Counted from the stretch's first letter, positions 43,162 through 54,400 are shown. The stretch is DNA of 64,000 bases from Flammeovirga sp. SJP92 (GCF_001583495.1 NZ_LQAQ01000018.1:248001-312000), one strand, 5' to 3'. Notes: generated by a model from the letters alone, not told the origin. Program-made: numbers and translations.

Positions 43162-43713
43162 ATGTCAACTGTCATCCCCAATTTAAGCGACGAACTTAAA
43201 CTATTAGTTGAAAAAATCAACACCCTGCAAGCACTTTATAGAGACGCACAAACTACGATTCATCAATTAAATGAAAATCGTATAAAAACTGAAAAACAGT
43301 TAGATGCTACAATAGATATACAAGAACATAGTGATCGTTTACAGGAATTGATCAACAAAGGAGATGAACAGATTGATCAATTAATGCATGAGAAAAATGT
43401 CTTGCAGCAAGAAAGAGATGAAGCACAACAGCTTTCTGAGGGGCAACAGAGTGTCATTCAATTTCTGAATCAGGACATTGATCAATTAAGGAAAGAGATC
43501 GAAGAAAAAAATGAAACAATTGATGTTTTTAATGAACAAAAAAGAGCATCGATTATGGAGGTTCAAAAATTGAAAATGGAAATCAGAGACCTTAAACCAA
43601 AGGCTGAGGCTCTTGAAAAACTTCAATTAGAAAATCAACAACTTTTAAAGGAACAAGAGGAAAATAAGACAGAAATTGAGCTATTGAATGAGGAAATCGA
43701 GAGACTTTCCTAA
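43162..43713 (+). CDS. Coiled-coil protein upstream of zapA
   Basis: 183 residues, almost wholly alpha-helical with heptad-like repeats (LVEKINTLQALYRDAQTTIH, LMHEKNVLQQERDEAQQLSE, IELLNEEIERLS). No enzyme motif, signal or membrane helix. Position beside zapA suggests a ZapA-partner or other cell-division coiled-coil protein, in the manner of ZapB, but sequence alone does not prove this. 176 bases separate it from zapA. Confidence 0.65.
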   Translation: MSTVIPNLSDELKLLVEKINTLQALYRDAQTTIHQLNENRIKTEKQLDATIDIQEHSDRLQELINKGDEQIDQLMHEKNVLQQERDEAQQLSEGQQSVIQFLNQDIDQLRKEIEEKNETIDVFNEQKRASIMEVQKLKMEIRDLKPKAEALEKLQLENQQLLKEQEENKTEIELLNEEIERLS

Positions 43714-43889
43714 GGCAGGCTACATTTTTGACTGAAAAGGATATAAAATTCCAATAATTAAAGTACATTTATTCTTTAAAAGGGAATTTTACTTAGATCG
43801 AAGAAAATTTCGGTTTAATATTCATATTCACATAGATTACAATAACTACCCTAATGGGGTGATAACCAAAAAAACTTGTAGTACTAAAC

Positions 43890-44177
43890 ATGGGATTAAG
43901 ATCCACCAAAGAGAGCATACAACTGAACATTTGTGGCAAATTATACAACGTTAAAGCCAGTAAATCTGAAGAGCATCTGCTAAAAAAAGCAGCAGAGCGT
44001 TTAAATCAGATTGTGGATGAAAAACGTCAAAATCTCTCTGGTGTAGATATGAAAGATCTACTTGTTATTACTGCATTTGATTTTGTTGTTGAAGCTTTGA
44101 AAGAACAAGAGGAGTTACAAAATATCGCTAGTCGTGTGAATGATATCAATAAACAATTAGACGAAATTTTACCTTAA
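43890..44177 (+). CDS. zapA: Cell division protein ZapA
   Basis: 95 residues, the standard length of ZapA. Pattern: IQLNICGKLYNVKASKSEEH at the start (beta-beta region) then the long C-terminal helix AAERLNQIVDEKRQNLSGVD and LLVITAFDFVVEALKEQEEL. ZapA forms tetramers that crosslink FtsZ filaments at the division ring. It lies upstream of rny, a conserved Bacteroidota pairing. The intergenic stretches before (43714-43889) and after (44178-44267) have small hairpins and might hold an RNA. Confidence 0.93.
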   Translation: MGLRSTKESIQLNICGKLYNVKASKSEEHLLKKAAERLNQIVDEKRQNLSGVDMKDLLVITAFDFVVEALKEQEELQNIASRVNDINKQLDEILP

Positions 44178-44198
44178 TATTTCTTCTTTTTTGATCTT

Positions 44199-44264
44199 GT
44201 AGTTCCTGAATATATATATTAATCAACTGTAGTCACCGAACTACGCACAGACATCTGTACGTAC
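44199..44264 (+). other. Structured leader between zapA and rny
   Basis: GTAGTTC (44199-44205) can pair with GAACTAC (44238-44244), with AATATATATATT in the loop; ACAGA/TCTGT and the palindrome GTACGTAC (44257-44264) follow just before the rny start codon at 44268. It may be a 5' leader structure of rny or a small RNA; the function is unknown. Confidence 0.35.
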
Positions 44265-44267
44265 AAC

Positions 44268-45866
44268 ATGGAACAAATAATTTTAGCTGCCGTTGTCAGT
44301 CTACTTATTGGAGTAGCAATTGGCAGATTTTTATTGGTGAAGGTCTTAAAAGGCATGGAAACAGCCGCTAAAGACAAAGCTCAAGACATTGTAAAAGATG
44401 CAAAGAAGGAAGCGGAGAGCATCAAAAGATCAAAACTTGTTGAGTCGAAAGAGAAATTCTTAAAAATGAAACAAGATTTTGATTCTGAAACGGCAAAAAG
44501 AAAGAATCAACTAAACGTCAACGAGAACAAGTTAAAACAGTTCGAAAACCGTTTAAAACAACAGGAAGCAAAGCACAAGCAGAAAGAAGCAGTTATTGCA
44601 AAGCAGATTGAATCTTTCAAAAAGAAAGATCAGGAAATGGAGCAACGCTTTGAAGAATTAGCACATCAAAAACAACTTACTTTTAAGGCAAAAGAAGAAG
44701 CAGAACAACTTCGTTTGAAGCAAGTAGAGCAACTTGAAAAAGTAGCGAACTTAAAAGCGGAAGAAGCTAGAGAGCAACTTGTGGAAGCATTAAAAGATGA
44801 GGCACGCACTAAGGCTTCTATGCATATCAAGAATATCATGGAAGAAGCGAAGATGACTGCAACTAAAGAGGCTCGTAAAACTGTTATCACTGCAATTCAA
44901 AGAACTGCTGCTGAACAGGCAATCGAGAACTGTGTCTCTATTTTCAACCTAGAAAGTGACGAACTGAAAGGTAAAATCATTGGTAGAGAAGGTAGAAACA
45001 TACGTGCTTTAGAAGCAAGTACTGGGGTTGAGATCATTGTTGATGACACTCCTGAAGCTATTATCATCTCAGGTTTCGATCCTGTAAGAAGAGAGATTGC
45101 AAGAGTTTCGTTACACCGATTGGTAGCTGATGGCCGTATTCACCCTGCTCGCATCGAAGAAGTTGTTTCTAAAACAAAGAAAAACATTGAAGACGAGATC
45201 GTAGAAATCGGTGAGCGTACTGTTATCGATTTGGGTATTCATGGTTTACACCCTGAATTGATCAAATTGGTTGGTAGAATGCGTTTCCGTTCTTCTTATG
45301 GTCAAAACTTATTACAGCACTCTAGAGAGGTTTCTAACTTAGCAAGCACAATGGCTTCTGAGCTTGGCTTAAACTCTAAAGTAGCAAAACGTGCCGGTCT
45401 TCTTCACGATATTGGTAAAGTTTGGCCAGAAGAGCCAGAACTACCTCACGCAATCTTAGGTATGAACCTAGCGAAGAAATATGGTGAAAGTCCTGAGGTT
45501 TGCAACGCAATTGGTGCTCACCACGACGAGATCGAAATGACTACGCTTATTTCTCCTATCGTTCAAGCATGTGATGCTGTAAGTGGTTCTAGACCTGGTG
45601 CTAGACGTGAAATGATGGAATCGTACATCCAACGTCTGAAAGAATTAGAAGGTTTAGCAATGAGCTTCAAAGGGGTTCACAAATGCTATGCAATCCAAGC
45701 AGGTAGAGAATTACGTGTAATGGTAGATGCAGATAAAGTTCCTGATCAAGATGCTGGACAATTATCATTTGATATTGCCAACAAGATCGAAACAGAAATG
45801 CAATACCCTGGACAGATCAAAGTAACTGTAATTCGTGAAACTCGTTCAGTACACTTTGCGAAGTAA
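44268..45866 (+). CDS. rny: Ribonuclease Y
   Basis: 532 residues. N-terminal membrane helix ([20 protein letters not shown]), long basic coiled coil to about residue 210, KH domain ([20 protein letters not shown]) and HD domain with [19 protein letters not shown], then the conserved C-terminus [20 protein letters not shown]. RNase Y is a membrane-bound endoribonuclease that starts mRNA decay. The HD motif keeps H-D; the next metal ligands are in GAHHDEIEM. Strong terminator downstream. Confidence 0.97.
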   Translation: MEQIILAAVVSLLIGVAIGRFLLVKVLKGMETAAKDKAQDIVKDAKKEAESIKRSKLVESKEKFLKMKQDFDSETAKRKNQLNVNENKLKQFENRLKQQEAKHKQKEAVIAKQIESFKKKDQEMEQRFEELAHQKQLTFKAKEEAEQLRLKQVEQLEKVANLKAEEAREQLVEALKDEARTKASMHIKNIMEEAKMTATKEARKTVITAIQRTAAEQAIENCVSIFNLESDELKGKIIGREGRNIRALEASTGVEIIVDDTPEAIIISGFDPVRREIARVSLHRLVADGRIHPARIEEVVSKTKKNIEDEIVEIGERTVIDLGIHGLHPELIKLVGRMRFRSSYGQNLLQHSREVSNLASTMASELGLNSKVAKRAGLLHDIGKVWPEEPELPHAILGMNLAKKYGESPEVCNAIGAHHDEIEMTTLISPIVQACDAVSGSRPGARREMMESYIQRLKELEGLAMSFKGVHKCYAIQAGRELRVMVDADKVPDQDAGQLSFDIANKIETEMQYPGQIKVTVIRETRSVHFAK

Positions 45867-45889
45867 TTACAGATAAAATTATATTTTTG

Positions 45890-45917
45890 AAGGTCGGTTT
45901 TTTATTAAGCCGACCTT
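45890..45917 (+). terminator. Terminator of rny
   Basis: 8-bp stem AAGGTCGG/CCGACCTT (45890-45897 with 45910-45917) followed by a long T run. A TATTTTTG box (45882-45889) sits directly before it and could belong to tag. Confidence 0.85.
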
Positions 45918-46041
45918 TTTTTATTTTTCAAACCTAAAAAACAAGAAGTGTCAAAGTATGAAAAGTTAGAATATAATGGATCTCACCATGAACCTATCTT
46001 TTCAAAAAAGTACTATTAACTCTTCTCTAAAAGATTTATAT

Positions 46042-46635
46042 ATGAGTGATAACAAAACTAGATGTGAATGGTCTAAACAGCATCAAATAGACCAAGACTA
46101 TCATGATACAGAATGGGGAGTTCCTGTATATGATGATCGTAAACTTTTTGAAATGCTATGTCTTGAGGGGCAACAGTCCGGCATGAGTTGGCATATTATA
46201 TTACTCAAAAGGAAAAACTACCAAGAACTTTTTGAGAATTTTGAAGCTGAAGCCATCGTTGAATTTAGTGATGACTATTTGGAAGCCTTAATGCAAGAGA
46301 AAGGGATTATCAGAAATAAGCTGAAAATTAAAGCGATTGTCACGAATGCAAAAGCTTATTTAAAAGTGAAGGAAGAGTTCGGGACTTTTAAAGATTATAT
46401 CTGGCAGTTTACAGACCATAAAGTCATTCAAAACAACTGGAAAACGATGGAAGAGGTTCCTACGAAAACGGAAATCAGCGATAGAATGAGTAAAGATCTA
46501 AAGAAAAGAGGTTTTAAGTTTGTGGGAAGCATTACATGCTATGCTTACATGCAAGGTGTCGGGATGGTCAATGACCATACAGTGGATTGTTTTAGACACA
46601 AAGAAGTGCAACAACTCGCAAGACCTAGAGCTTAA
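46042..46635 (+). CDS. tag: DNA-3-methyladenine glycosylase I
   Basis: 197 residues from ATG at 46042 (MSDNKTRCEW), which matches the family start; a longer frame from 45976 adds 22 unlike residues. The family pattern is clear: YHDTEWGVPVYDDRKLFEML, LEGQQSGMSWHIILLKRKNY, and the C-terminal zinc site NDHTVDCFRH together with the N-terminal Cys and YHD. Tag removes 3-methyladenine from alkylated DNA in base-excision repair. It ends one base before the convergent TonB-like gene, with no terminator between. Confidence 0.95.
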   Translation: MSDNKTRCEWSKQHQIDQDYHDTEWGVPVYDDRKLFEMLCLEGQQSGMSWHIILLKRKNYQELFENFEAEAIVEFSDDYLEALMQEKGIIRNKLKIKAIVTNAKAYLKVKEEFGTFKDYIWQFTDHKVIQNNWKTMEEVPTKTEISDRMSKDLKKRGFKFVGSITCYAYMQGVGMVNDHTVDCFRHKEVQQLARPRA

Positions 46636-46636
46636 A

Positions 46637-47302
46637 TCAATATTCTACCGTAAAAGGTAAAACCATTTTCTGTTGTACAGGTTTACCATTCTGCTGAGCA
46701 ATCATCCATTTTGGTGAACTTTGTAAAACAGTGATAACCTGTCTATCAATCTCAGACTCTATACCTTTGAGAATTTTTATTCCTTCTAACTTACCATACT
46801 TATTCACTATAAACTCTACAAATACTTTCCCTTTTTGGTTGGCGTCATTGGCTTCAAAGGTAGCGTGAAACCAGCTGTAAAACTCTCCCATACCTCCAGG
46901 ATAAGATGCAGAAGTCTCTGGCATAGAATAAATAATATCTGAATCTTCAGCAGAAGCTGTTTTCATTTCATGATCCAGCAACATAGATAACTCATTGGCG
47001 TGCATCCTCAACTCTTCTGTCATGGGATAATTGTACATTTCCATCACTTCATTCTTTGCTATGTCATTTAAATTTAAATGATGGTGTGCCAAAGATCTGA
47101 TGTATTGGATCTCGGAAGTAGTTCTTGGTAAAAGAGCTATAATTTCGTCAGTTTTAATTAATGCCTTGTCAAATTCTTCTTGTTCTAATAACTCATATGC
47201 ATAGCGAATATAGTCTTTAGATATTTCTTCAGGTGTTAATTGAGCCGAAGCATTGAACGGCATATTAATGACGATCAGTAGTAATAGTAGTAGAAATTTC
47301 AT
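46637..47302 (-). CDS. TonB C-terminal domain protein
   Basis: 221 residues from ATG at 47302 (MKFLLLLLLIVINMPFNASA), which provides a signal peptide; a longer start at 47374 is less likely. Helical part (TPEEISKDYIRYAYELLEQE, TPR-like) is followed by a TonB C-terminal domain: KVFVEFIVNKYGKLEGIKIL and QQKMVLPFTVEY. No proline-rich spacer and no membrane anchor other than the signal, so it is more likely a periplasmic or lipid-free relative than a true energy transducer. Function unknown. Confidence 0.8.
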   Translation of the reverse strand: MKFLLLLLLIVINMPFNASAQLTPEEISKDYIRYAYELLEQEEFDKALIKTDEIIALLPRTTSEIQYIRSLAHHHLNLNDIAKNEVMEMYNYPMTEELRMHANELSMLLDHEMKTASAEDSDIIYSMPETSASYPGGMGEFYSWFHATFEANDANQKGKVFVEFIVNKYGKLEGIKILKGIESEIDRQVITVLQSSPKWMIAQQNGKPVQQKMVLPFTVEY

Positions 47303-47536
47303 ATTAACGAGTGTCTTTGTACGGCTTGTAGATATATAACGTATTGTTTGTAGTTTTATTATTTGTAGGTACACATACGTATATATAAGCTCAGTGAAAA
47401 TATATTATATTTCTGGCGAAGACTTTAAATTAAAGCCACTACTCCTAGTTTTAAACGAAATAACATTCAAAATGTTAGCAATGAGCTGATAGAGTAGTTA
47501 TTGTAAATTAAGGAAGAAGATATGCATTTTGCAAAT

Positions 47537-48301
47537 TTAATCTTCTCTCCATTTAATTCTATAAGACAATCCCCCTTCCATAAACCATGTCTTTTCTCCA
47601 AAACCTCCATAAAGGTCCAGCATAAAATCATCGGTCACTAAAAAAGAGAATCCTCCATCCACATTAGGTTCAAAGTCATTCAAATTACCATAGAGTTCTA
47701 TAAAAGCACCCCATTTATTACTGATTGATGCTGAGAAATTAAAAGTAGCTGGAATGATATATTTAGAGATACCTCTCCTTGGAAAAGTTACTCCTACATT
47801 CATATTGTAAGCAAGCCAACTATTAATTTGATTTTGCGTGGCAACGTTCATCAACATACCTGCTGACGATCTTTCATAATCGTTATCTACTAACCTTGTC
47901 AGTACTCTCCCTTGAAATGCCAGACTTGGAATCCAACCGTCATTCTCTAGTACACTATACTTAAAACCCAATTCAGTGTCACTAATACCATTCCCTACCA
48001 CAGTAGTTTCTCCTTGGCTAGTTACTTTATCATTGGTGTAGTTTACTAATGCTTCTATGTCAAATCTTTCACTTATAGCGAACCTCAAGAAAGTATTACT
48101 CTTGATCGTTTTCATTTCAGTGTCACCGCTATTTTCAGCATAATTGACTCCTGTTTGTATCTGAATTACATGTTTGCCCAAAGTGGTGGAACTGTAAGTC
48201 TGTCCAGGCCTATCGGAAGATATTGTCTCACTGAATTGACCAAAAGTGAAGTTTGATATAAAAAATAGAGTAATAGTAAAAAGTAATAATTTGTATTTCA
48301 T
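47537..48301 (-). CDS. Outer-membrane beta-barrel, MetA-pathway-like transporter family
   Basis: 254 residues. Signal peptide (MKYKLLLFTITLFFISNFTF). The start of the mature part ISSDRPGQTYSSTTLGKHVI and the following strand ending GVNYAENSG match a large Bacteroidota family annotated as 'transporter' (phenol-degradation-type barrel). Strands LAFQGRVLTRLVDNDY, NMNVGVTFPRRGISK and the final SYRIKW support a barrel. Substrate unknown. Monocistronic. Confidence 0.75.
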   Translation of the reverse strand: MKYKLLLFTITLFFISNFTFGQFSETISSDRPGQTYSSTTLGKHVIQIQTGVNYAENSGDTEMKTIKSNTFLRFAISERFDIEALVNYTNDKVTSQGETTVVGNGISDTELGFKYSVLENDGWIPSLAFQGRVLTRLVDNDYERSSAGMLMNVATQNQINSWLAYNMNVGVTFPRRGISKYIIPATFNFSASISNKWGAFIELYGNLNDFEPNVDGGFSFLVTDDFMLDLYGGFGEKTWFMEGGLSYRIKWRED

Positions 48302-48660
48302 AATAGATCAAAGTAAATATTCGAGCCAAATTAAATAAAAACAAAATACTCTTTTAACAAGATCACAGTAAAGTCTAATAAAATAAAGAGATATTTATAC
48401 CTTATCAGCCCTTGTATTACAAACTCAATATTCATCTAGTTTCTATTGTCATTAGTAATATCAAAAAAACTTGATGATAAATTAATTTACAACCGGACTA
48501 TTAATACAAGAGGCTACCCAAAATGAGCAGCCTCTAGACTATACTGAATTAAAAGAAAACAAACTTTTGATCTAGTATTTATACTTCGCTTACCAAAGTA
48601 CAATTTCAAAATTCATAAAAGATTTCTCCTTCAGTGTTTTTGCAGGAAGTGAAAACCGTT
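48302..48660. other. Intergenic region
   Basis: No gene. Contains a weak hairpin (48509-48535) that may end the SGBP operon and otherwise AT-rich sequence. Confidence 0.55.
48509..48535 (-). terminator. Weak terminator of the susCD operon
   Basis: 7-bp stem AGAGGCT/AGCCTCT with a 13-base loop, 126 bases past the last stop; no strong T run on the minus strand. Confidence 0.4.
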
Positions 48661-49875
48661 TTATTTGATTTTCACAATACGTATATTATCATATTTGATA
48701 TCTAAAACTGGAATCTCCTCACCTTCTGGTGCATCAGCATTTTGAAGTGCAAAACGGATAGCCTGACCATCAATCTCAGATACAGAACTGATTGGTGTGC
48801 CACTACCTCCATTAGAACGGAATAAGTCTAATGGTATAACCACTGTTTCCCATCCATCTGTTTGATAAGGCTCTCGGTCTCCTGTAAATTCCCAATAACG
48901 AGTCATGTCTTTGTTCACCTCCCAAGGTTTCCATAAGAAATGGGGACCACTGTCACTGATAAATTGCATTTGAATTCGCCCACTGTTTAGCGGTACTCCA
49001 ACATTGACTTCAAACTTCAGAGCATAATCACTACTTGATCCTTGAAGCCCTTGTGCTCCATATCCATTGAGTGCGATCACCCAATTGTTATTCCACCAAG
49101 AACTTGGAGTGATAGGACTATCCTGATAAGTGTGTACATAAACACCATCAATACCGTTTTCAGTCTTGAAAGCATCAGGGCCAACACCCCATGAGAAAAT
49201 ATTGAGATCATCAAAGTTACAAACCATACCTTCTGTATCATTGAATCGATGTCTTGGTGCAGCAGAAGATGTACCAGAAGCTGTAACCACTTCTACAGTG
49301 CCCGCTTCAGTGATTCCTCCAGGAACTGTTATGGTCAAAGAAGTTGCATCATCATTCACATCAAACCCTTCAGTAACTTCTACACCGCCTGGGAAAATCA
49401 CTTTCTCAATGAAATAGAAATATTTTCCTGATAGTGTAAAAGAGTCTCCTCCTTTTGCAAACTCATTACTTATTCCTTCAATTGAAGGTGCCGGAGGCAA
49501 TACAATTAAATCTCTCTCCACTACTCCCATATCAGTAGTCATGATCAATTTATTAGAAACCGTAGCGTCTGTTGCCACTGTTGGCACATCATCAGGAACT
49601 GTGATAATAACGCTTGCATCCGTCACATAAACGGGATTTAAGAACAGCTCCATACCATTCAATGTCACTTTGAAAGTAGAACCTAACCCTTTTCCCATTA
49701 TAGCTATCACTTCACCGAGTCCCACTTCTGATAGATCCTGCTCTGCATTGTCTGGATTTGTATATCGGACCATTGAGATGGCTGGAGCATCCTCTGTTTC
49801 TTCTGTACAAGAGGTGAATAATCCTTGCATTACCAATGCAACAATTATATATATTGGAAGAAATAATCTTCTCAT
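48661..49875 (-). CDS. Surface glycan-binding lipoprotein with IPT/TIG domains
   Basis: 404 residues from ATG at 49875, giving the lipoprotein signal MRRLFLPIYIIVALVMQGLF; a longer start at 49917 overlaps susD. Two IPT/TIG beta domains (about 35-125 and 128-215) precede a C-terminal carbohydrate-binding domain with aromatic residues (FSWGVGPDAFKTENGIDGVY, SSWWNNNWVIALNG) like SGBP-B proteins of xyloglucan-type loci. It lies 13 bases after susD and is probably exported to the cell surface to capture glycan for the SusCD complex. The glycan cannot be named from sequence. Confidence 0.85.
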   Translation of the reverse strand: MRRLFLPIYIIVALVMQGLFTSCTEETEDAPAISMVRYTNPDNAEQDLSEVGLGEVIAIMGKGLGSTFKVTLNGMELFLNPVYVTDASVIITVPDDVPTVATDATVSNKLIMTTDMGVVERDLIVLPPAPSIEGISNEFAKGGDSFTLSGKYFYFIEKVIFPGGVEVTEGFDVNDDATSLTITVPGGITEAGTVEVVTASGTSSAAPRHRFNDTEGMVCNFDDLNIFSWGVGPDAFKTENGIDGVYVHTYQDSPITPSSWWNNNWVIALNGYGAQGLQGSSSDYALKFEVNVGVPLNSGRIQMQFISDSGPHFLWKPWEVNKDMTRYWEFTGDREPYQTDGWETVVIPLDLFRSNGGSGTPISSVSEIDGQAIRFALQNADAPEGEEIPVLDIKYDNIRIVKIK

Positions 49876-49888
49876 GATTTTCTTAAAT

Positions 49889-51460
49889 TTAATTATCGAA
49901 ATTATACTCAACTGCATCCTCTTTTAATAAAGGATTATTCACTACATCAGCTTCAGGGTAAGGTAAGATCAAGTCTGATTCAACCACTGTATATGTTCTT
50001 GAATCCAAAACAGGAGTACCATCTTCCCAAGTATAAGAACCACGGTCTTGTGTTGACAAATAGCTTACCACTGCCGATGCATCAAAGAAGCTCCAACGTA
50101 CTAAATCGTACCAGAAATGTCCCTCCATCGCAAATTCTACCCTTCTCTCATTAAAAATATCCATCCAAGTCATTACAGATTTTGCTTCAAGTCCTGCTCT
50201 CTGTCTAACCGCATTGTAATACTGTAAAGCATCCGCATCTGATGTAGAAGTATTATTTCCCATTGCAGCTTCAGCGTATGTTAAGTAAACTTCTGAAAGT
50301 CTAAGCATGTAGGTATTCAAACTTGTACGCATGAATGCTACTTCTCCATCGTTGTCATCTGGAGTACCAATCACATATTTCTTTACAGAAGATGCTGCAG
50401 GTGCTGTTTCCAGATCATAAAGATATCCTCCTTCACTTTGTAATAACTCTGGATAAAAATCACCTTTGTACATAAAAGTGGCTTGTCTCCTTTGGTCACC
50501 AGCCTCATAAAGTGCTTGCATACTTGGAGAGGCGCCACCGCCTGCACCCCAACCATCACCTACACCGGTAAGTTTCCCTTCAGGAGCAAGATAAGCTTGG
50601 TGTGTGTTTTGCGTACCCCAACCTCCATTGACTACCCACTGGAAAGCAAATAAACTTTCTGGACTATTGTTGTTTTCTAACTTGTAGAGGTCGTTATAAT
50701 TTTCCATTAATACCAGACCACTCTGTCTGATAACTTCACCTGCATGTAATTTGGCCATATCCAAGTCCGCCTGATTACGGCTTCCATTTTGACCCAAGCC
50801 AGACCTGTACAAATACGCTTTAGCTAGCATTCCTTTAGCAGACCATTTTGTTACCCTACCTGGATCATCTGTTTCTGGTAAATTTTCTGAAGCAAATGTC
50901 AAATCATTGATAACAAATTGAAATACACTACTTGCCGTGTTTTTAGGAATAATTGGATCTTCAATTAAGGATACATTGTCTTCAATAATAGGCACTTCTC
51001 TCCACAATAAGCCAAGTTGCATATAAGCAACACCTCTCATAAAACGAGCCTCAGCAATTGCTTGGTTTTTAGCTTCAACAGGAATACTTTCAGCTGCATT
51101 ATTATTGATATTACGAATCACACTATTGGATTGTCCAATTACTACAAAAAGTGATCTCCAAGCCTCTACCAACGTTGGTGTTGTACCTGTTACTGCAAAT
51201 CTCCAGAATGCATCATAACCCGCATCATTTGTTGCAAAATTACCTCCTCCACCATCACCGATTGCAAAGTTTGCCTTATCGTTATAATCAAACCAAACAA
51301 TGTTGTATAGTGCTGCTGTCGCCATTTTTAATTCTTTCTCTGATTGATAGAAAGAATCCTGTGTAATAGCATCTTCAGGTGGACGGTTTAGAAACTCTTC
51401 ACTACAGGCTCCTAATACTACAGCTGTAATGAATAACAATATATTTCTTTTCAAATTCAT
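49889..51460 (-). CDS. SusD/RagB family nutrient-binding lipoprotein
   Basis: 523 residues from ATG at 51460 (MNLKRNILLFITAVVLGAC, lipobox cysteine); a longer start at 51487 would overlap susC. Typical features: FLNRPPEDAITQDSFYQSEK, helical TPR-like segments (MRGVAYMQLGLLWREVPIIE), and the C-terminal RRVEFAMEGHFWYDLVRWSF. SusD caps the SusC channel and binds glycan or peptide. Partner of the SusC encoded 13 bases upstream in the operon. Confidence 0.94.
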   Translation of the reverse strand: MNLKRNILLFITAVVLGACSEEFLNRPPEDAITQDSFYQSEKELKMATAALYNIVWFDYNDKANFAIGDGGGGNFATNDAGYDAFWRFAVTGTTPTLVEAWRSLFVVIGQSNSVIRNINNNAAESIPVEAKNQAIAEARFMRGVAYMQLGLLWREVPIIEDNVSLIEDPIIPKNTASSVFQFVINDLTFASENLPETDDPGRVTKWSAKGMLAKAYLYRSGLGQNGSRNQADLDMAKLHAGEVIRQSGLVLMENYNDLYKLENNNSPESLFAFQWVVNGGWGTQNTHQAYLAPEGKLTGVGDGWGAGGGASPSMQALYEAGDQRRQATFMYKGDFYPELLQSEGGYLYDLETAPAASSVKKYVIGTPDDNDGEVAFMRTSLNTYMLRLSEVYLTYAEAAMGNNTSTSDADALQYYNAVRQRAGLEAKSVMTWMDIFNERRVEFAMEGHFWYDLVRWSFFDASAVVSYLSTQDRGSYTWEDGTPVLDSRTYTVVESDLILPYPEADVVNNPLLKEDAVEYNFDN

Positions 51461-51473
51461 TTTTCTAGATCGT

Positions 51474-54400
51474 TTAGAAGTTGACATTCAATCCCATTGT
51501 GTAGATTCTTGGAGAAGGATAGTTACCGTTGTCTACGTTAGGAAGAAGAGGGTTTTGGTTATAGTTACCAATCTCAGGGTCATACCCAGAATAGTTTGTG
51601 AAAGTATACAAGTTTTGGAAATTGACATACACTCTTAATTTTGTCAAGTGCATTCTGCTTGTCAATCTTCTTGGAAGATTGTAACCAATTGATAAATTCT
51701 GGATACGTAAATAAGTACCATCTTCAATGTATCGATCACTGATACGGTTATTGGCATTGGGATCACCTAACGCTGCTCTTGGTAAAGATGCATCAGGATT
51801 TACAAGTGTCACTCCTTCAATTGAATTATCATTACTTGATAAGATTGCTCTATTCTTAATTGCTGCCGATTGGTTTGTACCACCTTTCATCTCTTCTGTC
51901 ATCATTCTAGTATAGTTGAAGATTTCTCCTCCTACACTACCTGTCAGCATTAAATTCAGGTCGAAGTTTTTCCAGCTTAAAGTGTTGTTGATACCAAAAG
52001 TAAAATCAGGATTTGGATCGCCAATGTAAGTAATATCTTCTTCATTGATTACACCATCATTATTTTGATCTTTAAACTTAAGATCTCCTACCCATGTGCC
52101 ACTATATCTGTCAATTTTATCTGATTGTTGAGCGTGGTTCTGAACATCTGCTGCATCTTGGAAAATACCTTCTACTTCGTAACCATAGAATAAACCAACA
52201 GGCTGTCCTTCACCAGATCTTGTAATGTGATCTCTGTCATACTGCACTTTTCCATCTAAATATTGTCCACTTGCTTTTACAATCTCATTTCTATTGACTG
52301 TTAAGGTAATACCTGTGTTCCATTTCAAGGCTCCAGTTGTATTGACAGTATTTAATGTCACTTCCACCCCTTTGTTAGAAATCTCTCCAATGTTTGTATA
52401 TGGCGATGTAATTGAACCAAAACCTTGTGACCCCATATACATTGGAAGTGGCAACTGCATTAGCAGGTCTGATGTATTTTTCTGATAAAGTTCAGTGATC
52501 AATTCCAATCTATTTTCAAACATCGCTAAGTCTACACCAATGTTGTAAGATCTTGATGTTTCCCATTGTAAATTAGGGTTTGCATAATTAGTTGGCAGTA
52601 AACCAATCCCCCATTTTGTAGCATAATTTGTCAAACCAACTCCATACTTATATCCACCTCCAGTATCTTGATTACCCACTTCACCGTATCCAACTCTCAA
52701 CTTCAAGTCACTGATTTTGCTTACACTTTGCATGAAGTTTTCATTTTTCACTTTCCATGCAAACGCAAATGACGGGAAGAAACCCCATTTTTTACCACTA
52801 TCGAAGTTAGATGACCCATCATAACGGAATGTTGCTGTCAGCATATAACGATCTAAGATATCGATATGACCACGACCAAAGTAAGATGCTAGAGCGTGGC
52901 TTCCACTATAACCAGAGTTTTGAGCTGTTTCTGCATCACCTGCATTAATTTCAGTAATATCATTAGATACAAAATCACTTCTGAAAGCCATCACGCCTTC
53001 CCAAGAACTTTCTTGTGCTTCCTGTCCCAACATTGCTGTCAGTTTGAACTTATCATTAAAGTTTTTAGAATAAGTCAAGAAGTTAGTTAGAATCCAATAT
53101 TTACTTTGATCTACTTGTTTTCTACCCTTGTTTACATTATTTACAACGCTTCCAATCTCATAAGTAGGATCAAAGCCATAGTTGTTCGTAATACCAAAGT
53201 CATAACCTAATTTTGTACTGAACTTAAGATTCTTATGAAGGTTTACTTCTGCATTTACGTTACCAAAAAGCTTCATTCGCTCTAAACTCATATCTCTTAG
53301 TTGCGCTTGAGCCACAGGATTAAGGAAATTGATGCCATCTTCTGGTCTTGGGCCACCCCAAGAACCGTCAATATTTTTCACTGGAATATCAGGGCGCTGT
53401 CTCAATGACAATGAAATAACACCATCAATATCATCGTTCAATGTAATTTGCTCTGTAGTGTTACCATAGTTTACAGAAGCTCCAATTTTAAACCAATCCG
53501 TCGCTTTGTGATTCAAATTCACTCTACCAGTCAGCTTTTGAAAACCAGAACCAATGATAATACCTTCTTGATCCAAGTAACTCAATGAAGTAGCAAAAGT
53601 AGTTTTATCATTTCCACCTGTTAAACTCAAATTATGACTATGCATAGGAGCTACTCTAAAAATTTCATCTTGCCAGTTTGTTCCTTCTCCTAAAATAGAA
53701 GGATCCATTAAGTAAGGATCAGTATCTCTATTGTATTCCGCATCGATTTCTTTGTTGTACTCTGCAAAATCTCTCAGGTTCAATACATCCAATTTTTTAG
53801 GCACTTCTTGTAATGCAAAAAAGGCGTCGTAAGAAATGTTTGTCTTTCCGGATTTACCCGATTTTGTTGTTACTAGGATTACGCCATTAGCTGCTCTTGA
53901 TCCATAAATTGCAGTTGCTGAAGCATCTTTTAATACTTCAATTGATTCAATATCATTATTATTAATGGCTGACAAAGCGTTTACCGCTGTCTGACCATCT
54001 CCACCGCCAGCCCAGCCAAATCCTGAGCTTGTCCCTTGTGCATTACCAGAAATAGGCACACCGTCAATAATATACAACGGTTCATTGCTACCAAAAGAAC
54101 TTGAACCACGTATTTTAATCGATACGCCACCACCAGGCTGTCCTGAGTTTTGTGTAACCACTACACCCGCTGCTCTACCTGCCAATGCCTGATCCATGGA
54201 TGTTGAGACTGTATTCTGTAAAGCTTCTCCTTCAACTGAAACTAAAGATCCTGTAAGGTCAGACTTTTTCATTTGGCCATAACCAACAACCACTACTTCT
54301 TCAAGCTGTTCCAAATCAGCCTCTAGGCTTACATTAATGACACCGGAAGTGCCCACCGATTTGATGAGGTCTTTATAACCTACATATGTGAAGATTAATT

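Noticed and set aside
48560-48660. Extra short frames after the SGBP gene
   Set aside because: No start with protein-like continuation; simple AT-rich sequence.
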